The position numbers and the translations under genes are program-made. The notes beneath the pieces are model-generated. The model searched no databases. It was not told where the DNA came from and saw only the letters and a list, made by a program, of their open reading frames with translations. Positions 8,467 through 16,513 of a DNA stretch of 64,000 bases are shown here, in pieces (positions within the stretch are counted from its first letter, which is position 1; every line of letters starts with the position of its first letter). This DNA is from Virgibacillus_O xinjiangensis (GTDB taxonomy: Bacteria > Bacillota > Bacilli > Bacillales > Amphibacillaceae). Location of the stretch: positions 1 to 64,000 of the forward strand of contig NZ_JBHRSA010000009.1 in assembly GCF_042643145.1 (NCBI RefSeq), read 5' to 3'.

Positions 8467-9474
8467 TTCCTTCCGTAAAATCAAAAGGGTGAAATCATCT
8501 CTCAGCTGAAAATCCTGCAACCGTTCAAAATGTTTAAACACCTGGTTGACCATTTCCTGTGCCGGCAGATGAGCGAATTCCCGTATCACATCCAGTACCT
8601 CATCCATCTCGATGAACCGTTCTCCGTCGCGGCATTCTGTCACTCCGTCAGTCAACAGTATGATCATATCTCCTTTATTTATTTCCTGTTCATACTGTCG
8701 ATATGCCGCATCCGTTGAGACCCCGAGGACCAACCCTCTTGCTTCAATCTCACGGAAAGAATCCGTCTCTGCATTATAGTAGAACCCTGGCTCATGTCCT
8801 GCCGAGGCATACCGCAGTTTACTCAACTCCGGCAGATACTGGGCATAGAACATGGTGATGAACATGCTCGGATCCACATTCCTCTCAACTACTCGGTTCA
8901 AATTCTTCAATATGGCTTCAGGGGACATGGATTCCTCTGGGTAACTGTCCATGGCGTATTTGATCATGGACATGCATAAAGCTGCTGGTATCCCCTTGCC
9001 GATCACATCAGCAATGGCTATGCCGATGGAACCGTCCTTTCCTTTGACAAAGTGATGATAGTCCCCATTCATTTGGTGGGCAGGAACGCTCACCACACCA
9101 ATGTCCAATCCTTCTACTTCCGGTTTGGATGTACCCAGAAGTGTGTCCTGCATACTAGCAGCTACCGAAATTTCCGATTTCAAAGCAAGCTGCTGTTCTC
9201 TCAGCATCTGAATCTCCTGATGAGCCAGTCCATAAGATATCATAGCTTCCAAGAGGAAGTTCATCGAATGTTGAAATTCCTCGGAAAGTCCCGGATATAA
9301 TTCGGACAGTGCTTGGATATGCAAATTCACTATTTCTTCGGGAAGGATATGGTTTTTGATAAATGATTTACTGACTTGCTCCACTCCGTATAACGACTGT
9401 TCATCTTGTGTCTGGATATAATGTTTCAATAAATCCTTATATGTGGCTGCATCTAGTTTAACAACCTCATCCAT
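8461..9474 (-). CDS. rsbU: RsbU, PP2C phosphatase that activates RsbV
   Basis: A 337-residue protein with an N-terminal helical RsbT-binding domain (about 1-90) and a C-terminal PP2C/SpoIIE phosphatase domain (IGIAIADVIGKGIPAALC, then LLTDGVTECRDG). When bound by RsbT released from the stressosome it dephosphorylates RsbV-P. The start is ATG 9474: a GGGGGAGG ribosome site is 9 nt upstream, and the product aligns in length with B. subtilis RsbU. An ATG 12 codons further upstream precedes the ribosome site and is rejected. An unusually long 107-nt gap separates it from rsbT. Confidence 0.95.
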   Translation of the reverse strand: MDEVVKLDAATYKDLLKHYIQTQDEQSLYGVEQVSKSFIKNHILPEEIVNLHIQALSELYPGLSEEFQHSMNFLLEAMISYGLAHQEIQMLREQQLALKSEISVAASMQDTLLGTSKPEVEGLDIGVVSVPAHQMNGDYHHFVKGKDGSIGIAIADVIGKGIPAALCMSMIKYAMDSYPEESMSPEAILKNLNRVVERNVDPSMFITMFYAQYLPELSKLRYASAGHEPGFYYNAETDSFREIEARGLVLGVSTDAAYRQYEQEINKGDMIILLTDGVTECRDGERFIEMDEVLDVIREFAHLPAQEMVNQVFKHFERLQDFQLRDDFTLLILRKEV

Positions 9475-9581
9475 GGTTCGTTCCTCCCCCCGTTCTACGC
9501 TGAACGGCATGTTCCCTGCAATTATGGTTACATTATTCCCATTACAGCAATCAATTCATAGTCTGTCCAACTACACAACAA

Positions 9582-9983
9582 CTATCGAACCCATTTAATT
9601 GCTTTTATTCTGGTACCTTTTTCTGCTTCCGACTGTATATCGAATTCATCCATCAGGCGTTTCACACCCGGCAATCCCGCTCCCAGCCCTCCGGATGTGG
9701 AATAGCCATCCTGCATGACTTGGCTGATATCCCCGATTCCAGGACCGGAGTCTACAGCAAGCATCGACAGACCTTTATGCTCCATATTATCGATTACTTC
9801 GAAGCAAACCTGCCCATCTTCCGCATATAGATATATATTACGGGCCAATTCGGATATCGCTGTAGCAATACGGGCCTGGTCAACTGTACCGAAACCAATT
9901 TCTTTTGCTATATCACGGCCCAGTTGTCTCGCTCCGACGATATCCCATTCTTTTTGTATATTTACACATGATTGGGGTTTCAT
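9582..9983 (-). CDS. rsbT: RsbT, switch kinase of the stressosome
   Basis: A 133-residue GHKL kinase with N box (ISELARNIYLYA, about 43-54), G1 box DSGPGIGD and G2 box GGLGAGLPG. RsbT is held by the RsbR-RsbS stressosome. On stress it phosphorylates RsbS and RsbR, dissociates, and activates RsbU. It starts 2 nt after the rsbS stop. Confidence 0.95.
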   Translation of the reverse strand: MKPQSCVNIQKEWDIVGARQLGRDIAKEIGFGTVDQARIATAISELARNIYLYAEDGQVCFEVIDNMEHKGLSMLAVDSGPGIGDISQVMQDGYSTSGGLGAGLPGVKRLMDEFDIQSEAEKGTRIKAIKWVR

Positions 9984-9985
9984 AC

Positions 9986-10342
9986 CTATTCCCCCAGTTC
10001 CTGATAAAGTTTAATAAGACCCTGTTCCAGGTCCAACGCAGTTGGGACGTTTTTTAAATGTATACCCAAATCAATCAGGGTCATTGCAACTGCAGGCTGG
10101 ATACCGGTTAAAACCACTTTGGCCCCCATGAGGTCTGACATTGTCACTACATCGCCTAATACTTTAGCAATAAATGAATCGATGATTTCTACAGAGGTTA
10201 AGTCAATGACAACCCCTGAAGCACCGCTTTGATGTATTTTATTTAAAAGATCCTCCTGAAACTGGATGGCTGTCTTATCATCTATTTCTGTCTGTATCGA
10301 TATCAGCAAATAATTGTTCAGTTTAAGAATAGGTATACGCAA
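9986..10342 (-). CDS. rsbS: RsbS, stressosome STAS scaffold
   Basis: A 118-residue single STAS-domain protein. The expected phosphoserine is Ser56 in VEIIDSFIAKV. With RsbR it forms the core of the stressosome and sequesters RsbT. It sits between rsbR and rsbT with gaps of only a few nucleotides. Confidence 0.95.
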   Translation of the reverse strand: MRIPILKLNNYLLISIQTEIDDKTAIQFQEDLLNKIHQSGASGVVIDLTSVEIIDSFIAKVLGDVVTMSDLMGAKVVLTGIQPAVAMTLIDLGIHLKNVPTALDLEQGLIKLYQELGE

Positions 10343-10348
10343 TGAAGA

Positions 10349-11227
10349 TCACTCTCCCTGTACTTTCTGTATAGAATTAAGAATTTCATCGATATTGTTA
10401 TCTTTGTTCTCGATTTCAACGATCTTCCTGTCAGTAAGTTCCAAAGCACGTGTGAATCCTTTTTTCAGTGAGCTTTTTGTCGGGAATTTACTTAAATCGA
10501 TACCAAGATTCACAATGGTCTGCGCTATCTCCGGACGGATACCTACAAGGATGCACGTTGCTCCTATCAGGCGGACTGCCTCGGCGGCCTGGATGATGTG
10601 ATGGGCAACCATGGTGTCAACCACAGGGACACCAGTAATATCGATGAGCACTACTTCTGAGCCGTGCTTGATTACGCCTTCCAGCAGATTTTCCATGATG
10701 AGCTTGGCTCTCTCCGTATCCACCGTACCGATCAAAGGCATGACCGTAATGCCTTCTGTAACAGGAATAAGTGGTGCAGACAGCTCTTGCAAGGCTACTC
10801 GCTGCAAGGAAACAATATGCTCCCAACTGCCGGAATACTCATTGACCAGCTCGCGTATAATAGGTTCCACCCATTTATCAACGCTCATCAGCACTTCGGA
10901 GATGAAATTGGAGTCCACCTTTTCAGACTGACTCAGTATATAATCAATCGTCACTCTCCTGAAGACTTGAAGACCGTCGGTAATATAACTTAGTGGCCAG
11001 CCAAGGTTTATTATTTTCTCAGAGAAGTTCTCCACAGTAGAGGTGGCGCCCTGACTTTTAATACTGGTAAATATGACATTGACAAATTCACGGTTGGTGC
11101 TTTCAAAAAGTTCATCGGAAATTGTCGCCGTATAATTTCCATCCTTCAAAGAATCAATCTCTTCCAGCCACATTTGAACTATGGTGTCGCTATTATCTAA
11201 CGCGATACGCTTAAATTTCTCGTTCAT
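10349..11227 (-). CDS. rsbR: RsbR, stressosome sensor (RsbRA family)
   Basis: A 292-residue protein with an N-terminal non-heme globin-like domain (about 1-140), a linker helix and a C-terminal STAS domain. Candidate phospho-threonines by family comparison are Thr205 (VPVVDTMVAHH) and Thr237 (RPEIAQTIVNLG). The globin-like domains form the stressosome turrets. The STAS domain is followed by an unusual Asn/Asp/Glu-rich tail of about 30 residues (ELTDRKIVEIENKDNNIDE). It is the first gene of the operon, preceded by a terminator and its own leader rather than being read straight through from ndoA. Confidence 0.93.
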   Translation of the reverse strand: MNEKFKRIALDNSDTIVQMWLEEIDSLKDGNYTATISDELFESTNREFVNVIFTSIKSQGATSTVENFSEKIINLGWPLSYITDGLQVFRRVTIDYILSQSEKVDSNFISEVLMSVDKWVEPIIRELVNEYSGSWEHIVSLQRVALQELSAPLIPVTEGITVMPLIGTVDTERAKLIMENLLEGVIKHGSEVVLIDITGVPVVDTMVAHHIIQAAEAVRLIGATCILVGIRPEIAQTIVNLGIDLSKFPTKSSLKKGFTRALELTDRKIVEIENKDNNIDEILNSIQKVQGE

Positions 11228-11430
11228 GATATTCCCCTTCCACTTCCTGATTGATTATGGCAATTGTCACATGCCCGCACATTTCGTGCAAATAATACTT
11301 TTTTCTCCCGCAAAACCATCATTTTAATGTTAATGTTTATTGTATCATAAATTCAAGTATACACTTAACGAAAGCAATCATGACATTCCGTCCACAATGC
11401 GGCACCGTGTCTGTCCTGCATCAACACATT

Positions 11431-11463
11431 AAAAGACCCCTTGCAATTATTTACAAGGGGTCT
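11431..11463 (-). terminator. Terminator between ndoA and rsbR
   Basis: Stem AGACCCCTTG / CAAGGGGTCT read on the minus strand and followed by TTTT, just past the ndoA stop. It separates the toxin-antitoxin unit from the rsb operon. Confidence 0.85.
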
Positions 11464-11465
11464 GC

Positions 11466-11825
11466 CTATTGATCATACAAATCTTTAAGTCCTAGACTTA
11501 TTTCTAATGCCTGATCTATCTTTTTCATCATTTCTTTATCCAACTTCGTTATCTTATCCGTTAGACGCTGCTTATCCAGAGTCCGTATCTGTTCCAGCAA
11601 TATAACGGAATTGCGGTCAAATCCATAGCGCTTTGCATCTATTTCTACATGTGTTGGTAGCTTTGCTTTCTGTATCTGCGCTGTAATTGCCGCCACGATG
11701 ACGGTGGGACTAAAGCGATTGCCTATATCATTTTGCAGGATCAATACCGGGCGTACGCCTCCCTGTTCTGATCCGACCACAGGGGAAAGATCGGCGAAAT
11801 ATACTTCGCCTCTTTGCACGATCAA
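11466..11825 (-). CDS. ndoA: EndoA (MazF-type) mRNA interferase toxin
   Basis: A 119-residue MazF/PemK-family endoribonuclease. The N-terminal motif RGEVYFADLSPVVGSEQGGVRPVLI is diagnostic, with the conserved arginine of the active site. EndoA cleaves single-stranded mRNA at short specific sequences and is neutralised by EndoAI. It starts 4 nt after the antitoxin stop. The position just upstream of rsbR matches B. subtilis. Confidence 0.95.
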   Translation of the reverse strand: MIVQRGEVYFADLSPVVGSEQGGVRPVLILQNDIGNRFSPTVIVAAITAQIQKAKLPTHVEIDAKRYGFDRNSVILLEQIRTLDKQRLTDKITKLDKEMMKKIDQALEISLGLKDLYDQ

Positions 11826-11829
11826 GTTG

Positions 11830-12120
11830 TTACACCCCGATCACAGTGCGCTCTGAGGTGTGGACAGCCTCCTCTTCAGCTTGAAAAGCTTCTGAAGCAA
11901 TTGTAAGGTTGATCCGTCCCATTTCTTCGTAACCCTTTTGCATTGCTTCGCGGAAATGCTGCACATGTTCTTCTTTCTTGTGCTGCAAATAGCTCTTTGT
12001 CGCCTGGCATATGAAATCACTTAAGTCGCTGTTCTCGTATTTCATAACTCCATCCACCTCATCCAATAGGTTTGTTGGTAATTTAACTAATATCTCCTGT
12101 AGACTCTCTGACAAAACCAT
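11830..12120 (-). CDS. ndoAI: EndoAI antitoxin (ribbon-helix-helix)
   Basis: A 96-residue antitoxin. The N-terminal EILVKLPTNLLDEVDGVM is a ribbon-helix-helix DNA-binding segment, and the acidic C-terminal half is the toxin-binding part. It would repress its own promoter and sequester EndoA. In B. subtilis alr (alanine racemase) lies directly upstream; here it is missing. Confidence 0.9.
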   Translation of the reverse strand: MVLSESLQEILVKLPTNLLDEVDGVMKYENSDLSDFICQATKSYLQHKKEEHVQHFREAMQKGYEEMGRINLTIASEAFQAEEEAVHTSERTVIGV

Positions 12121-12165
12121 ACACCTCCGCCAACTGATGAACGATCTCTCTGAAATTCATTTTTA

Positions 12166-12194
12166 ATCATATCATTGAAGATGGACTATTGCAA
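12166..12194 (-). promoter_or_regulatory. Sigma-A promoter of ndoAI-ndoA
   Basis: Minus strand TTGCAA (12189-12194), 17 bp, TATGAT (12166-12171), about 45 bp upstream of the ndoAI start. Confidence 0.6.
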
Positions 12195-12451
12195 AGGGGT
12201 ATCGCGAGATTTTTGAAAAAATCTTTGTTTTTGTCGTTTAGCTTCTTTTTTGAGGTGGTATATACAAATTGTTTGAAAGACTTCCGCCGGGCAATCAATA
12301 TATAGATGAAATGAATGCAGAAGATCCGCGGCAGAATTCCTCCTCCCACCATTATTGTCATCCCTTCTTTATTTCATAACACTCCAATTAAATATATGCT
12401 CTTACTTGCCAAACATGCATGGTGTCTGATAAATGCTATAGGTTTCAGAGC
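12195..12451. other. Intergenic region where alr would be expected
   Basis: About 390 bp separate ydcC from ndoAI. No alanine racemase or fragment of one is recognisable. A minus-strand frame of up to 64 codons (12167-12361) has a strong GGGAGGAGG near its start but no proper start codon at the right spacing, and it overlaps the ndoAI promoter. Confidence 0.5.
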
Positions 12452-12455
12452 AAAA

Positions 12456-12494
12456 ATAAGAGCAGACCTCCTCTCCACAGCAGGAGTGTCTGCT
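12456..12494 (-). terminator. Terminator after ydcC
   Basis: Read on the minus strand: AGCAGAC-A-CTCCT / AGGAG-GTCTGCT stem, then CTTATTTTTG. It lies 20 bp past the ydcC stop. Confidence 0.8.
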
Positions 12495-12513
12495 AGTTGT
12501 CCAATTTTCCACT

Positions 12514-13527
12514 TTATTTCACTTCTCTGCCTTGCACCGACCTGGCTACTTCAATGAACTCCTCCCGTGTCAAGTCTTCACTGGCTACGGTATAATCCAC
12601 TCCATTGTGGTGCCACTCGATCCTATTATCTGTTATTGCGGCAACTGCCGCTCCCAGATTTACAATGTCTCCGTTAACCGGCTCAGGAGAGGAAAGAGTC
12701 GGTAGGGTCTCTGCCGTCTCTTCTATCAAGGTGAAATTTTTCTCCCCAGTATACGTCATGATCACCCTTTTGCCGTTATCCAAATCTACTTCTTTTTCTT
12801 CCTCCAACTCAGCTCCTGCGGCGAATGTCGGATAAACGACTTCCATTGTATCCTGATCCCCTTGACCCGATACAGGCGTGTCACTTGCCGATGTAGTCAT
12901 GTTTTTATCCATAGAGAAGTCATCTTCTCCGAATTCCGGATCCATTTCAAACTCTGAAAAACTGACTTGAACGAGAGCATTCCTGTCTTTATCCATCACT
13001 TTTACAAGTGTTGGTGTATAGTTGTCCTTATCGATATGGATCTCCTGGTATGGCAAATTGTTGTTGCTCTGATAGTTCGTTTTGGTCGTGAAGATATAAT
13101 GGGTATCCGTTGCCTCGAAGGAAGCTTCCTCATCTGTAGAGACATCATTCACAAGCGATTGGTATAAATAAGGCTGACTTGAATTCTCCGGCCATTCTGA
13201 TTGAAACTTGAAGCTTTTGTTCAGTGCCGGAGTCAATACGAACACACCGTCTTCATTTTTCAGAATGATTTGGTTCCCTTTTTCCTCTTGGTCACTTGTT
13301 AACGAGACACGGTACATATCCTCTTTCTTGTGCCATATATCAATCTGGAACACCTGGTCTTCCTGCCCTGTACTCATTACCATCTCTGCTTTCGCCTTAT
13401 ATCCCGACATATCCTCCAGGTTATCCTGCAGTTTCGAAACGACATCCTCCTGCGATTTTTCTCCACAGGCTGCCAGTACAAACACCAGTCCCAACATCAT
13501 TATCATCATATTGCGTATACTCTTCAT
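12514..13527 (-). CDS. ydcC: YdcC-like lipoprotein (LolA/outer-membrane-sorting fold)
   Basis: A 337-residue secreted lipoprotein. Signal peptide with lipobox LAAC, lipidated Cys about 21, then an acidic LolA/LolB-like body. In B. subtilis ydcC is a sporulation gene between ydcB (acpS) and alr, and related lipoproteins act in spore germination in clostridia. The exact job here is not known. The start chosen is the second ATG (13527) because GGGAG lies 8 nt before it and is too close to the first ATG. Confidence 0.85.
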   Translation of the reverse strand: MKSIRNMMIMMLGLVFVLAACGEKSQEDVVSKLQDNLEDMSGYKAKAEMVMSTGQEDQVFQIDIWHKKEDMYRVSLTSDQEEKGNQIILKNEDGVFVLTPALNKSFKFQSEWPENSSQPYLYQSLVNDVSTDEEASFEATDTHYIFTTKTNYQSNNNLPYQEIHIDKDNYTPTLVKVMDKDRNALVQVSFSEFEMDPEFGEDDFSMDKNMTTSASDTPVSGQGDQDTMEVVYPTFAAGAELEEEKEVDLDNGKRVIMTYTGEKNFTLIEETAETLPTLSSPEPVNGDIVNLGAAVAAITDNRIEWHHNGVDYTVASEDLTREEFIEVARSVQGREVK

Positions 13528-13583
13528 TGACATATCTCCCTTGTTGTCTCAGTCAAACATTAGGGAACATTGCCACGCATACA

Positions 13584-15101
13584 TCAAGAAATCGCACGAT
13601 AGACCATCGATATGCCCTCAATAACGTCCGTCGCCATCAAATCATGGCAGGCACGACTGTTTTCCACCATCCAGTCAGCTGCCGCACCGTGGACAAAACA
13701 TGCATTGCACAGTGCCTGGAATATTCCTTGTTCCTGCATGACCATGGCATGGACGATTCCCGTCAATACATCACCACTTCCACCCTTGGCAAGCCCCGGG
13801 TTGCCAGTGTCGTTCACTGCCTGTCGTCCATCAGGGGCTGTAATGAGGGTATGTCTTCCTTTTAATATCACATACACATTGTACTTCTCTGCAAATTCCG
13901 CCGATAGTCGGAAAGGGTTTTTCAGCACTTCCGGAATGGATACATCCATCAATTCAGCCATTTCGCCCGGATGGGGCGTCAGTACAGTTGGGTGCTCTCT
14001 TTGGGCCAGTTGATCGAGCAGCGGCTTCACATGATAAAACCCATCGGCATCCACGATCAGTGGACCATTGGTATCCTGAACGGCATGACGGAAAGCTGCA
14101 GCACTCCGGTTGCTGCGTCCCATTCCGACACCAATCGCCACCGCGTCATAATCACTAACGGAAAGATCTGGATCATCCGTCAAGTAGCCGTCCGATTCCG
14201 GAACAGGCTGATACATAGCCTCCACGCAATGAGAAGCGATCATCCGTATGACTGTTTCAGAGCTCGCAACCGTCAATAAGCCAGTCCCTGCCTTCAGCGA
14301 TGCTTTTGCTGCCATGGCTATCGAACCCGGCATTTTGGAGCTGCCTCCAATGATCAGCCCTTTTCCATGCTTCCCCTTATGAGCATACTTCTCCCGCTCC
14401 GGCATCGTCTCTCGGTACTGCTCTTCACCCCACAACTCTCTGCTAGAGCACATAGGGAATGAACTGGCGGGGAATCCAATATCCACCTTTTCCCAACCCC
14501 CATAATAAGGACTCGTGCTCTCCAGGAAAGCCGTCATTTTGGCTGCTCCTACCATATAGGTATAGTCTGCCTGCACTGATTGGAAGTTGGAGATGCCTTC
14601 GTCTGCCGGCAGACCAGAGGGCACGTCCACTGCAATTACGGTGGCATCGGATTGATTGATTCGCTCAGCAATATCGGATATCGGTGCCCGTAATTTGCCC
14701 GAAATTCCTATTCCTACCATTGCATCCACGATCACATCGGTTTCATCCAAGCGACTCACCAAATGGCCATGGTCATCTGACGAAAACACTCGCCCGCCGT
14801 AATTCAAATAAAGAAGTTTGTGATAATGGGCATCCCCGGTGATTTTTTGATCCGGAACTACCTGGAATACCTGGACATCATACGACCTGTTGTATAACGT
14901 CCGGGCGATGACAAAGCCGTCTCCTCCATTATTGCCAGCCCCTGCAAACACAGTAATTTTGTTTGATTTGTCCATGAACTTTTCCATTCTTCCGCTGATG
15001 GCCCTTCCCGCGTTTTCCATGAGAATCTTCCCGTCCAACCCTGCTTCATGCATCGTGTAATGGTCAATATCGTACATTTCTTTTGCGGTGACAATAAACA
15101 A
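13584..15101 (-). CDS. nnrD: Bifunctional NAD(P)HX epimerase / ADP-dependent dehydratase
   Basis: A 505-residue fusion repairing hydrated NAD(P)H. The N-terminal YjeF_N epimerase domain (about 1-210) carries FAGAGNNGGDGFVIAR and VDVPSG. The C-terminal ribokinase-like dehydratase (about 230-505) carries GKHGKGLIIGG, LTPHPGEMAEL and GNPGLAKGGSGDVLTG, with the catalytic Asp in the last motif. The start is TTG 15101, preceded 7 nt upstream by AGGAGG; an ATG seven codons upstream precedes this site. It lies between acpS and ydcC. In B. subtilis the dehydratase and epimerase are separate genes elsewhere, so the fusion is local to this lineage. Confidence 0.93.
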   Translation of the reverse strand: MFIVTAKEMYDIDHYTMHEAGLDGKILMENAGRAISGRMEKFMDKSNKITVFAGAGNNGGDGFVIARTLYNRSYDVQVFQVVPDQKITGDAHYHKLLYLNYGGRVFSSDDHGHLVSRLDETDVIVDAMVGIGISGKLRAPISDIAERINQSDATVIAVDVPSGLPADEGISNFQSVQADYTYMVGAAKMTAFLESTSPYYGGWEKVDIGFPASSFPMCSSRELWGEEQYRETMPEREKYAHKGKHGKGLIIGGSSKMPGSIAMAAKASLKAGTGLLTVASSETVIRMIASHCVEAMYQPVPESDGYLTDDPDLSVSDYDAVAIGVGMGRSNRSAAAFRHAVQDTNGPLIVDADGFYHVKPLLDQLAQREHPTVLTPHPGEMAELMDVSIPEVLKNPFRLSAEFAEKYNVYVILKGRHTLITAPDGRQAVNDTGNPGLAKGGSGDVLTGIVHAMVMQEQGIFQALCNACFVHGAAADWMVENSRACHDLMATDVIEGISMVYRAIS

Positions 15102-15159
15102 CTTGTTCCCTCCTACCCGCACTAAACTATATGAGACAACCTAAGCAAATATGCAACTG

Positions 15160-15516
15160 TCATTCCTCGATGATCACTTGAGCCGCAGCATAATCCATAC
15201 TGTGCGTAATGGATACGAACAGCTGATTTTGTTCATACCCCCGCACATGGAGAACAGGCGCACCATCTTCCGTAGAGGAGGTTTCTATATGCTGGAAACT
15301 CAGTCGCCCGATGCCTTTTCCTGCGGCCTTAGCCATAGCTTCTTTTGCTGCAAACCTCCCAGCAAGGTACTCTGCCTGCCTGCGTGGGCTTGCCAATTCA
15401 TCGAACTTCTTTCTTTCTTTTGCAGTGAGGATCCTGTCGGCCAGGCGTGTCCCCCTGTTCAAACTTCTGTCAATCCGTCTGATTTCCACAATATCCAAAC
15501 CGATCCCTTTTATCAT
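15160..15516 (-). CDS. acpS: Holo-[acyl-carrier-protein] synthase AcpS
   Basis: A 118-residue 4'-phosphopantetheinyl transferase that moves the CoA arm onto ACP. MIKGIGLDIVEIRRI holds the conserved Asp8, and GRFAAKEAMAKA holds the Glu/Lys pair. The true start is ATG 15516, with GGAG and AGGAAGG just upstream; the open frame extends 61 codons further but overlaps the divergent rhomboid gene. First gene of the acpS-nnr-ydcC operon. Confidence 0.95.
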   Translation of the reverse strand: MIKGIGLDIVEIRRIDRSLNRGTRLADRILTAKERKKFDELASPRRQAEYLAGRFAAKEAMAKAAGKGIGRLSFQHIETSSTEDGAPVLHVRGYEQNQLFVSITHSMDYAAAQVIIEE

Positions 15517-15657
15517 CCTGCTCCATTCCTTCCTGAGTAATATCTCAAGCCGAGGATTCTCGAGTACTTTCAGTTGGTTATAAGATCCATCTTTTATTAT
15601 TATAATAATAGAAACAGGTAAATAAAAAAATAAAAATTCATTTGCAGGAGGATCTGC

Positions 15658-16428
15658 ATGTTCATCCGTAACGAAAAGAGCATCAAAGAATTCATCCAAT
15701 TATATCCTGTCACAGGAATTCTAGTGATCATCAATCTTTCCCTTTGGCTTCTGATCAACTTTCTGCAGCTCCCTATCGGGCAGTCTATCTATCAATGGGG
15801 TGTGGGGAGCAACTTCTTTATTGAGCATGGCCAGTACTGGCGACTTGTAACGCCTATTTTCCTTCATGGTAATCTCATGCACGTACTATTCAATTCATTT
15901 GCCCTTGTTCTCTTTGGCCCTGCTCTAGAACAAATGATGGGAAAATGGAAGTTCGTTGCAGCCTATCTCGGCGCGGGAATAGCAGGCAATATCGCTACCT
16001 ACTTGCTCGGCCCAGCGTCCATCATGTACACGCACCTAGGCGCCTCCGGAAGCATTTATGGACTCTTTGGGTTGTATCTGTATCTCATCATCTATCGCAA
16101 ACATCTGATTGATCCAGGCAGCAAACAGATTGTCCTGGTTTTTCTGCTGATCGGGGTAATGATGACTTTCCTGCGACCGGGGATCAATGTCCATGCCCAT
16201 ATTTTCGGTTTAATCGGGGGTTTTGTGCTGGGTACTATACTTCTTTCGAACGCAAGCCCTTATTCCCCTTGGAGAAACAGGCCCCATTTCCGTCACGCAG
16301 AAGAAAACGATATAGGATTCGACCCAAACCGCTGGAAGAAAAAACGTATGGACCCAACGACAAAAAAGAGAATTATTTGGGGCATCGTCATTTTGCTTTT
16401 CTTAATCGCCTGGTGGAACAGAATGTGA
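15658..16428 (+). CDS. Rhomboid intramembrane serine protease (YdcA-like)
   Basis: A 256-residue membrane protein with six core TM helices and one extra C-terminal helix. The catalytic serine is in GASGSIYGLFG and the partner histidine in INVHAHIFGL. HGNLMHVLFN in the L1 region is also typical. Rhomboids cleave TM segments; the substrate is unknown. The GGAGGATCTGC ribosome site precedes the ATG. Divergent from acpS, as in B. subtilis ydcA. The C-terminal segment has a basic cluster (KKKRMDPTTKKR) before the last helix. Confidence 0.92.
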   Translation: MFIRNEKSIKEFIQLYPVTGILVIINLSLWLLINFLQLPIGQSIYQWGVGSNFFIEHGQYWRLVTPIFLHGNLMHVLFNSFALVLFGPALEQMMGKWKFVAAYLGAGIAGNIATYLLGPASIMYTHLGASGSIYGLFGLYLYLIIYRKHLIDPGSKQIVLVFLLIGVMMTFLRPGINVHAHIFGLIGGFVLGTILLSNASPYSPWRNRPHFRHAEENDIGFDPNRWKKKRMDPTTKKRIIWGIVILLFLIAWWNRM

Positions 16429-16470
16429 AGTATGATGGGAAGTCAGAGGCAGAAATTCATGGGTGGAAGA

Positions 16471-16503
16471 AAAGGCATTGCCAGAGCAGCAATGCCTTTT
16501 CTT
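16471..16503 (+). terminator. Terminator after the rhomboid gene
   Basis: AAAGGCATTGC / GCAATGCCTTT stem with a 7-nt loop and a following TTCTTGT. It lies between the convergent rhomboid and ydbT genes. Confidence 0.8.
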
Positions 16504-16513
16504 GTGTCACCAT

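Noticed and set aside
13296..14013. Plus-strand frames of 130-190 residues over ydcC and the NAD(P)HX repair gene
   Set aside because: Both are antisense to intact conserved genes.
15517..15699. N-terminal extension of AcpS to 179 residues
   Set aside because: The extension has no AcpS homology, overlaps the divergent rhomboid gene, and the internal ATG has the ribosome site.
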